64,000 nucleotides of DNA, from NCBI GenBank assembly GCA_949152475.1, contig OX424570.1:8916181-8980180 (forward strand), given 5' to 3'. Below, piece by piece: positions 22,128 to 34,495 of the stretch. The stretch is from Terebella lapidaria. Taxonomy: Eukaryota > Annelida > Polychaeta > Terebellida > Terebellidae. The notes beneath the pieces were generated by a model that searched no databases, had not been told where the DNA came from, and worked only from the letters and a program-made list of their open reading frames with translations. Position 1 is the stretch's first letter, and every line of letters starts with the position of its first letter. The position numbers and the translations under genes are program-made.

Positions 22128-24246
22128 CCACGGTGGCTTAGATTCGCCATCACGTTTAATTTACACCAAATTCAGTTTCCATCTCGGCGAGAACCCTTTT
22201 CACCCCGGTGAAAACCTTCTCACCCCGGTGAGAACCTTATCACCCCGGTGAGAACCTTCTCACCCCAGCGAGAACCTTCTCACCCCGGCGAGAACCTTCT
22301 CACCCTGGTGAAAACCTTCTCACCCTGGTGAAAACCTTCTCACCCCGGTGAAAACCTTCTCACCCCGGTGAGAACCTTATCACCCCGGTGAGAACCTTCT
22401 CACCCCTGCGAGAACCTTCTCACCCTGGTGAAAACCTTCTCACCTCGGTGAAAACTTTCTCACCCCAGTGAAAACCTTCTCACCCCAATGAAAACCTTCT
22501 CACCCCGGTGAAAACCTTATCACCCCGGTGAGAAACTTATCACCCCGGTGAGAACCTTCTCACCCCGGCGAGAACCTTCTCACCCCGGAGAAAACCTTTT
22601 CACCCCGGTGAATACCTTCTCACCCTGGTGGGAACCTTCTCACCCTGGTGAGAACCTTCTCACCCTGGTGAGAACCTTCTCACCCTGGTGAGAACCTCAC
22701 CCCGGTGAAAACCTTCTCACCCCGGTGAAAACCTTCTCACCTCGGTGAAAACCTTCTCACCTCGGTGAAAACCTTCTCACCCCGGTGAGAACCTTCTCAC
22801 CCCGGTGAGAACCTTCTCACCCCAGTGAAAACCTTCTCACCTGGGTGAAAACCTTCTCACCCCGTTGAAAACCTTCTCACCCCGGTGAATATCTTCTCAC
22901 CCCGGTGAATACCTTCTCACCCCGGTGAGAACCTTCTCACCCCGGTGAGAACCTTCTAACCCCGGTGAGAACCTTCTCACCCCGGTGAGAACCTTCTCAC
23001 CCCGGTGAGAACCTTCTCACCCCAGTGAGAACCTTTTCAACCCGGTGAGAACCTTCTCACCCCGGTGAAAACCTTCTCACCCCCGTGAGAATCTTTTCAC
23101 CCCGGTGAAAACCTTCTCACCCCAGTTAAATCCTTCTCACCCCGGTGAAAACCTTCTCACCCAGGTGAAAACCTTCTCACCTAGGTGGAATCTCACGTGG
23201 CATCGAGAGGTCATGTGACAAGTAGAATCTTTGCTGACATTGATAGTATTGTGAGTATTAGATTCACCGTGGTGAGAAGGTTTTCACCGGGGTGAGAAGG
23301 TTTTCACCAGGGTGAGAAAGTTTTCACCGAGGTGAGAAGGTTTTCACCATTGTGAGAAGGTTCTCGCCGGGGTGAGAAGGTTCTCGCCGGGGTGAGAAGG
23401 TTCTCACCAGGGTGATAAGGTTCTCACCGGGGTGAGAAGGTTTTCACCGGATTGACAAGGTTCTCACCGGGGTGAGAAGGTTTTCACCGGGGTGAGAAGG
23501 TTCTCGCCGGGGTGAGAAGGTTCTCACCGAGGTGATAAGGTTCTCACCGGGGTGATAAGGTTCTCACTGGGGTGAGAAGGTTTTCACCGGAGTGAGAAGG
23601 TTCTCACCAGGGTGAGAAGGTTCTCGCCGGGGTGAGAAGGTATTCACCGGGGTGAGAAGGTTCTCGCCGGGGTGAGAAGGTTCTCGCCGGGGTGAGAAGG
23701 TATTCACCAGGGTGAGAAGGTTTTCACCGGGGTGAGAAGGTTTTCACCGGGGTGAGAAGCTTCTCACAGGGGTGAGAAGGTTTTCACCAGGGTGAGAAGG
23801 TTCTCACCGGGGTGAGAAGGTTTTCACCGGGGTGAGAAGGTTCTCACCGGGGTTAGAAAGTTCTCACCGAGGTGAGAAGGTTCTCACCGGGGTGAGAAGG
23901 TTCTCACCGGGGTGAGAAGGTTCTCACTGGGGTGAGAAGGTTCTCACCGAGGTGAGAAGGTATTCACCGGGGTGAGAAGGTTCTCACCGGGGTGAGAAGG
24001 TTTTCACCGGGGTGAGAAGGTTTTCACCGAGGTGAGAAGGTTTTCACTGGGGTGAGAATGTTTTCACCGGGGTGAGAAGTTATTCACCGGGGTGAGAAGG
24101 TTTTCACCGGGGTGAGAAGGTATTCACTGGGGTGAGAAAGTTTTCACCGGGGTGAGAAGGTTCTCACCCCGGTGAGAAGGTTCTCTCCGAGGTGGAAACT
24201 GAATGGGGTGTAAATTAAACGTGATGGCGAATCTAAGCCACCGTAG
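22128..24246. mobile_element. Foldback-type element with 20-bp minisatellite inverted repeats
   Basis: Termini are inverted: CCACGGTGGCTTAGATTCGC (left; CTACGG in copy 1) and GCGAATCTAAGCCACCGTAG (right), continuing inward about 60 bases. Inside, the left arm (about 22190-23185) is near 50 tandem copies of CTTCTCACCCCGGTGAGAAC; the right arm (about 23265-24195) is near 46 copies of its reverse complement; the unique centre is about 80 bases. ATGAAG flanks both ends (22122-22127, 24247-24252). The related block at 48975-49035 reads CGTGAAGCACACGTCAATGC without the element. Foldback (FB, TU) elements are known to have such modular long inverted repeats. No transposase is present. Confidence 0.85.
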
Positions 24247-24487
24247 ATGAAGCACACGTCAATGCGCATCGTCTTTCTATGTAGTAGATAGAGCACGAGC
24301 ACCCGTGGGTATGGCTCTGTCTGACTGGTCTGTCTGACTTGTACCACGGGTTCACTCAAGCGTGTTCCTATATTCCACGGCAGTCAGTGGCAAATGTTGA
24401 ATAGACCACAGTCTGGGCTATTGTTAAAAGGTGTCAACCGTGGTACAAAGTGCAATGAAACCCAGCAAAACCCCAGGGTCTGTATTT

Positions 24488-25229
24488 CACTGTGGTGAGA
24501 CTGGATGCACTAACGATCGTTAGTGCATCCCGCAATGGCGAACCCACTCGCGGTTCGTTTGAATTTTCTTCATTTTCCCGATAATTACGATTGTGATCGA
24601 TACACACATGCATCTGCTGATTCTTATGCGCACGAAACAACCGTTCGTTGCAAATACATGGCGATTTATGTTGGTTTGAGCATGAAAAACTCGTCTGAAA
24701 AAAAAGCCGAAAGATTCCCTAACGATTGTTTTTGTAAAATCGAAGATTCCCTAACGATCTTTTCTTTATTAATTCAAATCTACGTTATTTAAATGTTAAA
24801 CGTGAAATAAAGTACCAATTGACATGTATTGATGTGCATAGATGATCTTCTAATACAGATTTCCTATTTTTGATATGACATTCGCTAATTTATGTCGCAT
24901 AAATCAACGAATTCACAATGGTGTATGATATGGACGTATTTCAATATATATATGTATTAGGCCTATATCGTTAGGGAATCTCACTTTTGTCGTTGGTGAA
25001 TCTTATCGCTAATTCTTTTCCTCAACATATCTAAAAAAAGAAGCGTGATCTGCTTGAAATAACTACGCATGTCTTTGACCGAAACACTAAGCTACCTTCA
25101 GAGTGTCCATTTATCACAAATGGACCTCTCATTTGATAGAATACGGTTAAAAACCAAACTGATCGTGTTTACTGTCGGCCATTGCGGGATGCACTAACGA
25201 TCGTTAGTGCATCCAGTATCACCACAGTG
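24488..25229. mobile_element. 742-bp non-autonomous element with CACTGTG termini and 5-bp target duplication
   Basis: Ends CACTGTGGTGA... and ...TCACCACAGTG form about 52-base inverted repeats with one mismatch. Each contains a perfect 28-base palindrome (24502-24529 and 25188-25215) centred on CGATCG. TATTT flanks both sides (24483-24487, 25230-25234). Two paralogous sites lack it: 7438-7442 and 49214-49218 read CTGTATTTGGC. Transib and RAG-related transposons use CACWRTG termini and 5-base duplications, so assignment there is inferred; Chapaev/CACTA is the alternative. No transposase ORF was found. Confidence 0.75.
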
Positions 25230-28200
25230 TATTTGGCAAGTCTCGACAGACCAACATTGTGCGCTGTTCAATGAAGCGAGAGTCAATATATAATGTCAAC
25301 GCACAAGCAAATTTAAAATTACATGCGGCATTCATTTAGGTTCTTTATTCGCGTCATAAAACTGGACCAGAATACCGCTGCATACTTCACAATGGGACAT
25401 TAAAGCGCCATAATAAGCTGCACTTTATATCTAATTTTGATTTTATATCTGCATAAAATTAAACACCACTTACATGAAAATATACTCCTGACATTTAAAA
25501 TGTGTAGCTATCGGGAAATACCCTCCAATTTTTATTGGTGAATGTCTTGTTAGATTGTAATTTCTAAAGATGTCCTAGATTTAATTCAAAATCAAGACTA
25601 CTATTATCTCCAACTGAATAACTCGTATTGGATGATTATATGCTGGCTCCTGTATTGAACAATCATATTGTATAGAAATACACATCTACACGAAAAGGGC
25701 AAGTACGTTTTATCCTACATCCCAAAAAACACGCTAAGATGTATATACTATAAAACCTGTATTACATTATATCATACAGATACACTTACAGACAGACGTC
25801 TTTGATCGCCAAATACATTGACTCGTGAATTCCATACAATATCTACAAAGAAAAAAAAACATTGCCTTGAGGTTAACGGCCGAGCACAAACCAGGAAGAA
25901 AGGTTATTTCTATTCTATCTAAACAAAACTTTACAAAGATATGTACATGGACATAAAAATGGTCATTGATGCAAATACCAAAAGCCATAGAATACCACAG
26001 TAATGGAATGTAAATATCAAAAATATACACGTAATGGTATAAAGTGTCAGAAAGAGTTAGGAATGTGTTCACGCTACAATAGGAATGTGTTCACGCTACA
26101 ATACGTCTTTCATGTCGGCGCTGGTCTGTTTCGTTGGCACAACAAGAGCATAGACCTCACCAGATGGCGCGACTGTGTGGGTTGCCATGGCAGCTGGGGC
26201 CCTACCTGTTGCCCTACCAACAGGTTCCTCCCCCTCTGAAGAGGCCTTACCACTCTTACGTTCTGGCATGGCGTATACCGCCCCACTGTCTGCCATTTCA
26301 TGTTGCGTGGCAACCCTGCTACCAGTGCCAGGACCGCCTGTTGCCAGGGCGACCATAGGGACTTCCGATGCGCCGTACTGGGAGTTATCCACACAAACAT
26401 CATCCTGGTCTCCAGAGGGTGGGCTGTACTCCCCGTATGGGGCGATAGTGTCACTATGAGAACCGTCTGGGTCCGCCATTGAGTATGGAGGGTCGGGCGA
26501 TCTTTGTTCTGTCCTTGACTTATTGTTTTTGTGTTTTCTGTAAAATTACGAAAAGGAACATTTCCGTCGAAAGGGGAATAGAACAAAAATGATTCGATGT
26601 ATTCTCGGAACTAGCTGCCTTCTACAAAGAACCCAATTCGTTTTGTAGAAAATGTTGAGTAGTATTTTAATTGTCATATATATTTCTGTTTCATTGCTGA
26701 ACACAACTGCAATTATTTAGCAAGACAAGCAATATTCCGAAGACGTGCCTGATTACAAGGATGACAACAATAATCACGACGATTACAACAACACCGGCAG
26801 GGACCACAACAGCTACAACTGGAAATGAGAAAACCTGTATCATGTATATGTATCATGTATGTAATGTCCACACATCTGTATGTCCATCATTGGGGCATTA
26901 TTAATACATGGTAACAATCTACTGCATATATGCTCCTTCAGATACGGATTGAAGACACCGTGACCAGAATAATAACACGGTACCCGACGAACTCACTGAT
27001 GACAGGGAAGCCTGATCCAGATCCAGGTTGAGTCTGTTGGTCAGGAGTCGCTGCCGTATCGAGTGTCCCAGTGGTGGTCTGGTCTGTACCGTGAGTAGTT
27101 ATTGGTGGCTGGTCGTGTTGTGTATTGTCTGGTGAGGTGCTAATTTCTTGAAATTCTGGTATTTAGGAAATGCACAATGGGTATCGGGAAGGCATATGCA
27201 TGTTTTCATGTGTTACATACATGTCTGATACGCGTGTCTATGCCACCTACCCGTCATACACAGAAAGTGTCGTCTCTGCCGACCACAGTCCTCAGCTACC
27301 CAGTTGTTCCGATCACCAGAGTTCTCCAGGGATACACACTGAGTGAGGTCATCTCTTGTGGGTGCACCTCGCCAGAAGAAGAGCCGCATCCTTTCTGATT
27401 TCATGGAATCTAATATAACAAATTTTCTTACTATTTCAGTGCTATATTGTGCGATATTCAGTAATTGCGTCAAGTGGTTTTCGATTTTTTTTCTGTGAAC
27501 AATATACGTTGTTTCGTTCATCATAAAGATTCCCACTGCAGCAGACTCGCACACATGTAGCAATTACTGAAGTTTCCGGGCATGTGTGTTATGTGTACAA
27601 TATATAACTCCTCATAATCTCACTCACAAGCGATGACGACTGATTCGCGTTATAAATAAGTATCGTTATAAACCAAAACAAACTAATTCTTTCAAATCAG
27701 TCAAAATGAATATGTTGTTCACGATGAGAATGCTTGAGATTGTAGTGGTAGGAGGAGGGGCAAATAAAGTTGTGATGCCGTTTCCGTCAGGCGTCTGGCT
27801 TTGTGCGCCCTCTAGAAGGTAGTATTCATATATATTGACAAAACTTGACATGCAGGTATGGTAATATGGCGATTGGTATTGACTTTCTCCAGAATGTGAA
27901 AAACAAGATGGACGCCATTGCGTATTTTGTGCGGAATTCGGCCATGTAGCCTGTCCACTTCCTAAAAGGGAGAGTTTTCGAGATATCTTCACAGAACTTT
28001 ACATGCAGATATTATATGGTAATATGACGATTGGTATTATTTTTGCCATAATCCAAGATTAACTGAATGGCTAGGAAAAGTTACCTGATAAATATTTGGT
28101 TTTAAAGCACAACTTTTTCCATAAAAAATGCCGTTTTGTATTTCAGGGTCATTGAAGGTCAAATCAAAGGTCACCATTGAAACTGCAATATATGATTTCC

Positions 28201-28306
28201 CTTTTGACACTGTCAATATTTAGCCTCTGTCTTGAAGTGTTCTAGGAGTTTACAGCCCCCAGCCCCCATCATGGAAGAACAAGTATAAGTCGCGCCCGCG
28301 ACAATT

Positions 28307-29690
28307 GGGCGGGTTGCATCGAGGAGGGCTGTTAGTGGAAGGAATTGGCAGTGCAGGTGAACAGTACCTTTTTTCACGTGCATTCAATGTGTGCTAATTG
28401 CTTAAACATCTCATGTATTGTCAAGTTCAAAGTCCTGCCACGACCTGAAAAATAGGTCAAGGTCACCCATCATCGAACTTGTCCGAGATCTGCTCATGAT
28501 GCACCTCTGGTATGATTTTGGCGGTATTTCGATAAAAACTTTGTAAGTTATCGCGTTCACAAGGAACAAAGTCCTGTTTTCATGTATTGTCAAGTTCGAA
28601 GTCCTGCCACGACCTCAAAATTAGGTCAAGGTCACCCATCATCGAACTTGTCCGAGATCTGCTCATGATGCACCTCTGGTATGATTTTGGCGTTATTTCG
28701 TTAAAAACTTTGTAAGTTATCGCGTTCACAAGGTACAAAGTCCTGTTCTCATGTATTATTAAGTTTGAAGTCCTGCCACGACCTGAAAAATAGGTCAAGG
28801 TCATCCATCATCGAAATTGTCCGAGATCTGCTCATGATGCACCTCTGGTATGATTTTGGCAGTATTTCGTTGAAAACTTTGTAAGTTATCGCGTTCACAA
28901 GGTGCAAAGTCCTGTTTTCATGTATTATCAAATTCGAAGTCCTGCCACGATCTGAAAAATAGGTCAAGGTCACCCATCATCGAACTTGTCCGAGATCTGC
29001 TCATGATGCACCTCTGGTATGATTTTGGCGGTATTTCGATAAAAACTTTGTAAGTTATCGCGTTCACAAGGAACAAAGTCCTGTTTTCATGTATTGTCAA
29101 GTTCGAAGTCCTGCCACGACCTCAAAATTAGGTCAAGGTCACCCATCATCGAACTTGTCCGAGATCTGCTCATGATGCACCTCTGGTATGATTTTGGCGT
29201 TATTTCGTTAAAAACTTTGTAAGTTATCGCGTTCACAAGGTACAAAGTCCTGTTCTCATGTATTATTAAGTTTGAAGTCCTGCCACGACCTGAAAAATAG
29301 GTCAAGGTCATCCATCATCGAAATTGTCCGAGATCTGCTCATGATGCACCTCTGGTATGATTTTGGCAGTATTTCGTTGAAAACTTTGTAAGTTATCGCG
29401 TTCACAAGGTGCAAAGTCCTGTTTTCATGTATTGTCAAGTTCGAAGTCCTGCCACGACCTGAAAAATAGGTCAAGGTCATCCATCATCGAACTTGTCCGA
29501 GATCTGCTCATGATGCACCTCTGGTATGATTTTGGCGGTATTTCGATAAAAGCTTTGTAAGTTATCGCGTTCACAAGAAATTGTTGATGGACGGACAGCC
29601 GGCTAGACGGACGGACGGACGGCTAGACGGACGGACAGACAGACGGACACGCCAATCTAATAGGCGGGTTGGTTGCACGCAACCCGCCCA
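28307..29690. mobile_element. Element with GGGCGGGTTGC termini enclosing a satellite array
   Basis: TGGGCGGGTTGC at 28306-28317 and its reverse complement GCAACCCGCCCA at 29679-29690 bound the array of 169-base repeats and a GACGGACG-type microsatellite (29588-29650). A second small palindrome (GGCGGGTTGGTTGCACGCAA) lies at the right end. No target duplication is evident, so the transposon reading is tentative. Confidence 0.5.
28405..29578. repeat. 169-bp satellite, seven copies with a three-unit higher-order pattern
   Basis: TCATGTATT[G/A]T recurs every 169 bases from about 28411 (28580, 28749, 28918, 29087, 29256, 29425). Copies 1 and 4, 2 and 5, and 3 and 6 share private variants (GATAAAAAC/GAACAAAG; GTTAAAAAC/GTACAAAG; GTTGAAAAC/GTGCAAAG), so the larger period is 507 bases. 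Short open frames within the units simply repeat and are not taken as genes. Confidence 0.9.
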
Positions 29691-31120
29691 AAAATGAGGC
29701 CAAAGGTTAAATCAAGTCGATAATAAACAAATTATGAGACATTTTGTACTCTGCTCTTGAAAATGATGTCAAAAAGGTCAAATTCAAGGTCATCATAATA
29801 TTCGACATACATCATTTCTTATATGTCCGCAGAATATTTGCAAGCTGTAAAATTGATAATAAGCGAGATATCGGCCATTCTGTGCTCCGATCTTAAACAT
29901 TCAAGGTCACGAAAAATTCAGCATATATCATTTCCTTTATGTGCACAATTGATCCCTGATCCATAATCTCAATATTAAGTGAGATATTAGGGAAAATGTG
30001 TCTCATTAAAAAGCATAGGAAAATTTAAAATAGAGAAGTCCCATTTAAGACCCGTCGACAAAATCAATGGCTGCCACACGCAGAAGTGCGATTTAAAGGC
30101 AATGAAACTTATATACGTTAAAAAAAATATTTTGAAACAAAAATCTTGAATCTGATCAGACAGTTTTCAAACATGGCCATCAAAAAATTGCCGCCATTTT
30201 GAAAAAAAAATGCGAAAATAAAAAAACCTTTACAAAAATACTTCACTCTTGAAATAGTTTTGAAAAATTTTGTGCGAAATCTCACAAAGGTTCACTCATA
30301 AACTTTAAAGATAGAAATGTATACGGATGACAACGAAATATGGACAACAGATGCAACGCCATAGCAATAGGTTATTGGGCCAAAGGTCTGGTAACCTAAA
30401 AACAAGATGGCCGTCAATACGAATGTTAGGCCGTAGTCAGCCATATAGTTTTACACCCTCTAATGAGGAATTTTCTGTAGATATCTTCATCAAACTTTAT
30501 ATGTAATTATAATATGGCAATATAACGTTTAAAATCGAGTTCTGTCGAAATGCGAAAACCAAAATGGCGGTCATAATGCCATAAATTCCCACAAATTGAA
30601 TTACATGAGCTTGCAGTGATTTACTCAAGAAATCATGTCAGCTAAATCATGCATTCTTCAAACGACTCCTGACGAAGTTTAGTTGTTGTTAATTATAATT
30701 TGTGAGCGCAATGTTCCTGATGCTGTTGTGTTTACAAAGACGTGTGACTAAAGCACAGCCTTTGACAGCGGTCTGTGATCCGATGAAGTATGACTGATTG
30801 CAATTTAGACGTCGCAGTTTCGAATTATTGGGGTAACGCCGGTTTGGACAATACGATATGGCCGGTTGGGTCACAGGAATAGGGCCGGTTTTCAGAATGG
30901 ATAGCATCCGGTATATCGAGAGTTGCTTACTGTAGAAACAAAGGGGAAGAAATCGGGACCTAACAGGAACGCCGGTATGGACAAAATTCCGGTATATACA
31001 AGAGCCGGTTTCGGCAGAGTACACTGTATCAGCAATCACGGATGTTGGCGGTTTGGGTGACACTGGTTGTAGTCGTGGGCGACCGACTCTGTCTAGTGAA
31101 ATTTCGCTGGATAGGAACAA
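29691..31120. other. Gene D intron remainder, no gene seen
   Basis: Mixed low-complexity and AT-rich sequence with GGTCAAGGTCA-type strings. An open frame near 30689-31120 (-) has biased composition and no recognisable motif, so it is not called. Confidence 0.5.
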
Positions 31121-32051
31121 TTCACTTATAGTACAATGGAGCCTCGGTAGTTAGTGGTGGGTTGAACAATACATTGAGGCACCCGAGAACATTCTCACCA
31201 AAAACCCACTCCCAAGGATGGCGGTCTATTCCAAGCCACATTCTCTGGTGAGTGAAGGTCTGCATTTTCATGTTTATGGCTTCCCGCAAGGTTTCATTCA
31301 AGACGTGTAGATAAGGTGTGTCTCCACCGTAAGTCAGGTAGCAGTAGGTCTGTTGATCGTACCAGTTTCCAGTAGCGTCGTAGATCACGTAGCACATATC
31401 GTCAAACCATACTGAATTTTGTCCAGATCCACAAGAACCTGCAAAATGACGAAAAATGACCTTTTCCTGTCATTTATACATATATATTTCGAGCTGGTTG
31501 TCGGTTGTTAATGATAAATGATACGAATACTCGAAAGTGAACGACAACACTCATGAGGAATGTATCAACGAACGAGCCAATAAATGGAAACCGCGATTAG
31601 TACCCCGTTTACGAAAAATAACCAGATTCCACAGCTCCACATCCCCCATCGAGTGACAATTTAGAATGTGGAAAGCACAATCGAGCTACAAATGTCTGTT
31701 ATCTGGCATTGGTAATTGAAGTAATTTTTATTCATCGCCAGGGGTCGGTAGCATTGGGTATCACTGCTAAAATAATTAATACACACCTTCAATTTGTGGA
31801 TGGTACTGACACACTCTGTGTGCGTTGCTATTGGTCTCATCATAGTTGTCTGATCGTGCTGTCGAATCGTCGTTGTCGAGCACGAGAAACAGGCAGCTGA
31901 CATATGATCCTCCGTCCTTTGGTGGCACATCTTTCTCTGGCTCCAGAGGTTTTGGAACTGTCGTGAATTATGGACATATGGATCACTTTGCATTCTGCAG
32001 AGGTTTTGGTTTCGAAAGCTAGCCTCATTCAAGCGAAAGAATGGCCATGGT

Positions 32052-32176
32052 GGCCCAAGTATCATACACTGCGCCTCCTTCTATATTCAATAAGGATTAA
32101 AAAGGTGACAGACGGATTAAATGGCATGCTTTTAGTGGACGAGTAGTATTAAGGCGCAGTGTATGATACTTGGGCC
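32052..32176. mobile_element. 125-bp MITE with GGCCCAAGTATCATACACTG termini, copy 1
   Basis: Inverted ends GGCCCAAGTATCATACACTG and CAGTGTATGATACTTGGGCC around ATATTCAATAAGGATTAAAA. Related copies lie at 49048-49172 and 58163-58287. Lies in the CTLD-1 intron of gene D. Confidence 0.85.
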
Positions 32177-32895
32177 CAAAATGGTGGCCGTATCGGCCAT
32201 TCAAGTCACATGCTTGATTTATCCATTTGATCAATCATAACTTGTTCTGTAACCGATGTTTCTGAGGCCACAGACATATTTATAGTTGGTTTGGAACAAG
32301 TGGTTTTTCTGCCAATATCATTTCAATATATGCAAATGAATACGCGTGGAAACTGCTACATATACCCACATATAGTGCCGTCCCTGTAGCGCCAGAGAGC
32401 GTCGTCACTCCTCCGTCCTGCCAACCAGACTCTGTCGGACATACTTAGGTTTGTTATGATCATCCGGGCTCTATCTTGTGTTTCTATATCGCTGATGGTA
32501 GCCGGGGTTGTCCCAGTTGATTCACACGCGAGCTTGGCGTCGGTCCAGTTCAGGCGGGAATCCGTTGAAGTCTCCCAGAGATACAGACATGACGTTGCGT
32601 TACAGTTAGTCGCAATCAGCCAGTGTTATGCCGATGTCATGACAACTACACCTGGATAAATAAATTAAGAGAATTGATTTATTCGATCTCGACGTGTGCT
32701 AAACAAAGTTTATTAGATCCTTGATCAGATATTAAACATGCAGTGGTAAAAACATACCTGAGACCCAGAAAACTGTCCAACATATTGTTTCCAGCATCAT
32801 GCATTATTATTCGTACTAACTAACTACTAACACAACATACTACTAGTTGGAATGAGGACCGGTGGAGTTACATATTGAATCTTCTGTCAGACAAC

Positions 32896-32937
32896 CAGGA
32901 AGTTTACATAGTTGAACACTCAAGTCAGGTTATATAG
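32896..32937 (-). promoter_or_regulatory. Gene D promoter block
   Basis: CAGGAAGT at 32896-32903 (+), 99 bases upstream of the start codon, and a TATATAACC box (minus strand) at about 32929-32937. The block is retained although the coding region is broken. Confidence 0.4.
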
Positions 32938-32940
32938 GTA

Positions 32941-34495
32941 GTGCTGGTCCGTATAAAATCTGAATACATTTGGAAGTGTTCTACGTATTTATATAACATT
33001 TATTGACTAGTAAATTTACTGACAGACAAGAGACGAATGCAAAACGGTTGGAAATATCTACTATGTTGAAGTACATACATACATACATGTGCAAAAATTA
33101 TCATTTCATGTGGCGACATTATATTTCCAAATTTGCATATATGTTGATATCGCTATGAATACTATATTTCAGTTTTTGATCAAAATTTCTTACACAATGA
33201 ACAGATTATATGTATTCAGACTAATACAATTGAGATGAAGGAACCGTTACACTCACAGGCGACTGGCCGGGAAATGATATACCTATATCTAAATCAAGGT
33301 CTTTACGTTTGGTTTAAATATGATCAGCAATATATATACAAACATGCAGTACCAGAAAAGATATCAACTGGGTTTCCACTATTTTTTTTAGAAAATCAAA
33401 ATACAGGAAAAGCGTGTGAAAGCAAAAGTAGTAGTCGAAGAAGGGTGGTGAATGAAAAGTGTGATCGGTATTGAAATTTTTTTTGAGCCTTGACCTTTCA
33501 CCAGAGGTACATCGTGTACCATTATGATAAAAAAAAGTACTCCTAAAGAAACATGTTTCAGGGCCTCCATGAGCCTCGCAGCCTGAGCCGGGCCTTAGCG
33601 ATCCTGAACTGACTTGGTGGATGTGAGCTAGACATTGTGTTTAATACGCAATTCAGCTGAAGACACCATGCCTGGTAATATAAAACTGCTTGTTTCATAC
33701 AATTCCATGTGTGATACACTGACTCCCATGAATCCAGCAACCAACACCCCCCCCCCCCCCTCCCATCCCCCTCACCCTCGCACTTGTCCCAGGATCAGTT
33801 TGATATTTATATACACCAGCAACTGTTGTTGAAATACTGGTGAAGCAATCCCCTAAAACATGAATCCTGGTCACCCCAAGGAACCCAGCGCCAAAGAAAT
33901 CCCCAATTGTTTTGAAGTTCATTCTGGAGATATTCTCATTATTTATTTCCATTGAAATATCGAAACACTATATAGCTGTTAGACTGAAATCACTTTAGTC
34001 ATAGACTTAGCTGTTGGTAGTAATTTAAGGCTATATTAATTATCGTGAACGAAGGCAAATTCGCTTACAGCATCATGCGAAAAGTTTTTTTCTTTTGTAG
34101 TGAAGGGGCTTTCTAAAAATTCTCTGACATATAATTTGCAGGGATATACAAATGAAAACATATGATAATTCAAGTGATATGTTTTTTTTATTGATTTGAA
34201 TTTTATCAGAATGTTTACAGAAATATCTAATGAATACAAATCTACAAAAACTTCAATGAAACCGTTGCATATAAGCAGTATGATCACAGTCACTTGTTAC
34301 ATGGAATGTGTGGTGCCTGATATGAAAGAAAATAAGAAGTTATGAAACTACACGATTACACGTTTAAATTACCCAACGTTGGATAAAGCATAGGGAATTA
34401 AAGCATACAATGTAGTGACTGCATGGAGTTTCGTAACCTTCATTTTCCTTCAGCAATTAGACACTTTCTACAAAAGGGACTGAGAATAGTGACGG
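32941..34495. other. Intergenic DNA between genes D and E
   Basis: Homologous to the F-G interval, and carries the unoccupied site (GAAGTACATACATACATACA near 33069-33090) of the element at 54393-55482. A C-tract lies near 33748-33762. No gene is supported. Confidence 0.55.

Larger units (their letters stand above)
26096..32797 (-). pseudogene. Gene D: dual-CTLD receptor, tail type 1, decayed
   Basis: Exons: 32758..32797 signal peptide (in-frame ATG also at 32800), 32370..32651 CTLD-1a, 31787..31957 CTLD-1b, 31199..31438 CTLD-2a, 27251..27409 CTLD-2b, 26997..27155 stalk, 26749..26818 transmembrane, 26096..26537 tail. CTLD-1a has TAA at 32626-32628, where paralogues have GAA (A-E-H-Q-L). CTLD-1b reads S-D-N-Y-D-E where all others have S-D-N-C-D-E, losing a disulfide cysteine. 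The membrane-exon donor is CAG/GCACGT instead of CAG/GTAAAT. CTLD-2, stalk and tail are open and well conserved, with Y-S-M, Y-G-E-Y, V-Y-A-M-P and V-Y-A-L-V. Decay therefore looks recent. The CTLD-2 intron (27410-31198) carries a satellite-bearing transposon. Confidence 0.8.

Noticed and set aside
19730-24195. CRISPR array
   Set aside because: Units are contiguous 20-base repeats without unique spacers, in an animal genome, with inverted arms and transposon ends.
24523-24792. 89-codon frame inside the Transib-like element as a transposase
   Set aside because: Too short, no DDE-type residues, and interrupted in the rest of the element.
28411-29480. Short minus-strand frames of 60-74 codons in the 169-bp satellite
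   Set aside because: Periodic frames caused by the repeat; no start context or similarity.
30689-31120. 143-codon minus-strand frame next to gene D CTLD-2a
   Set aside because: Intronic, no motif and no paralogue in the other array units.
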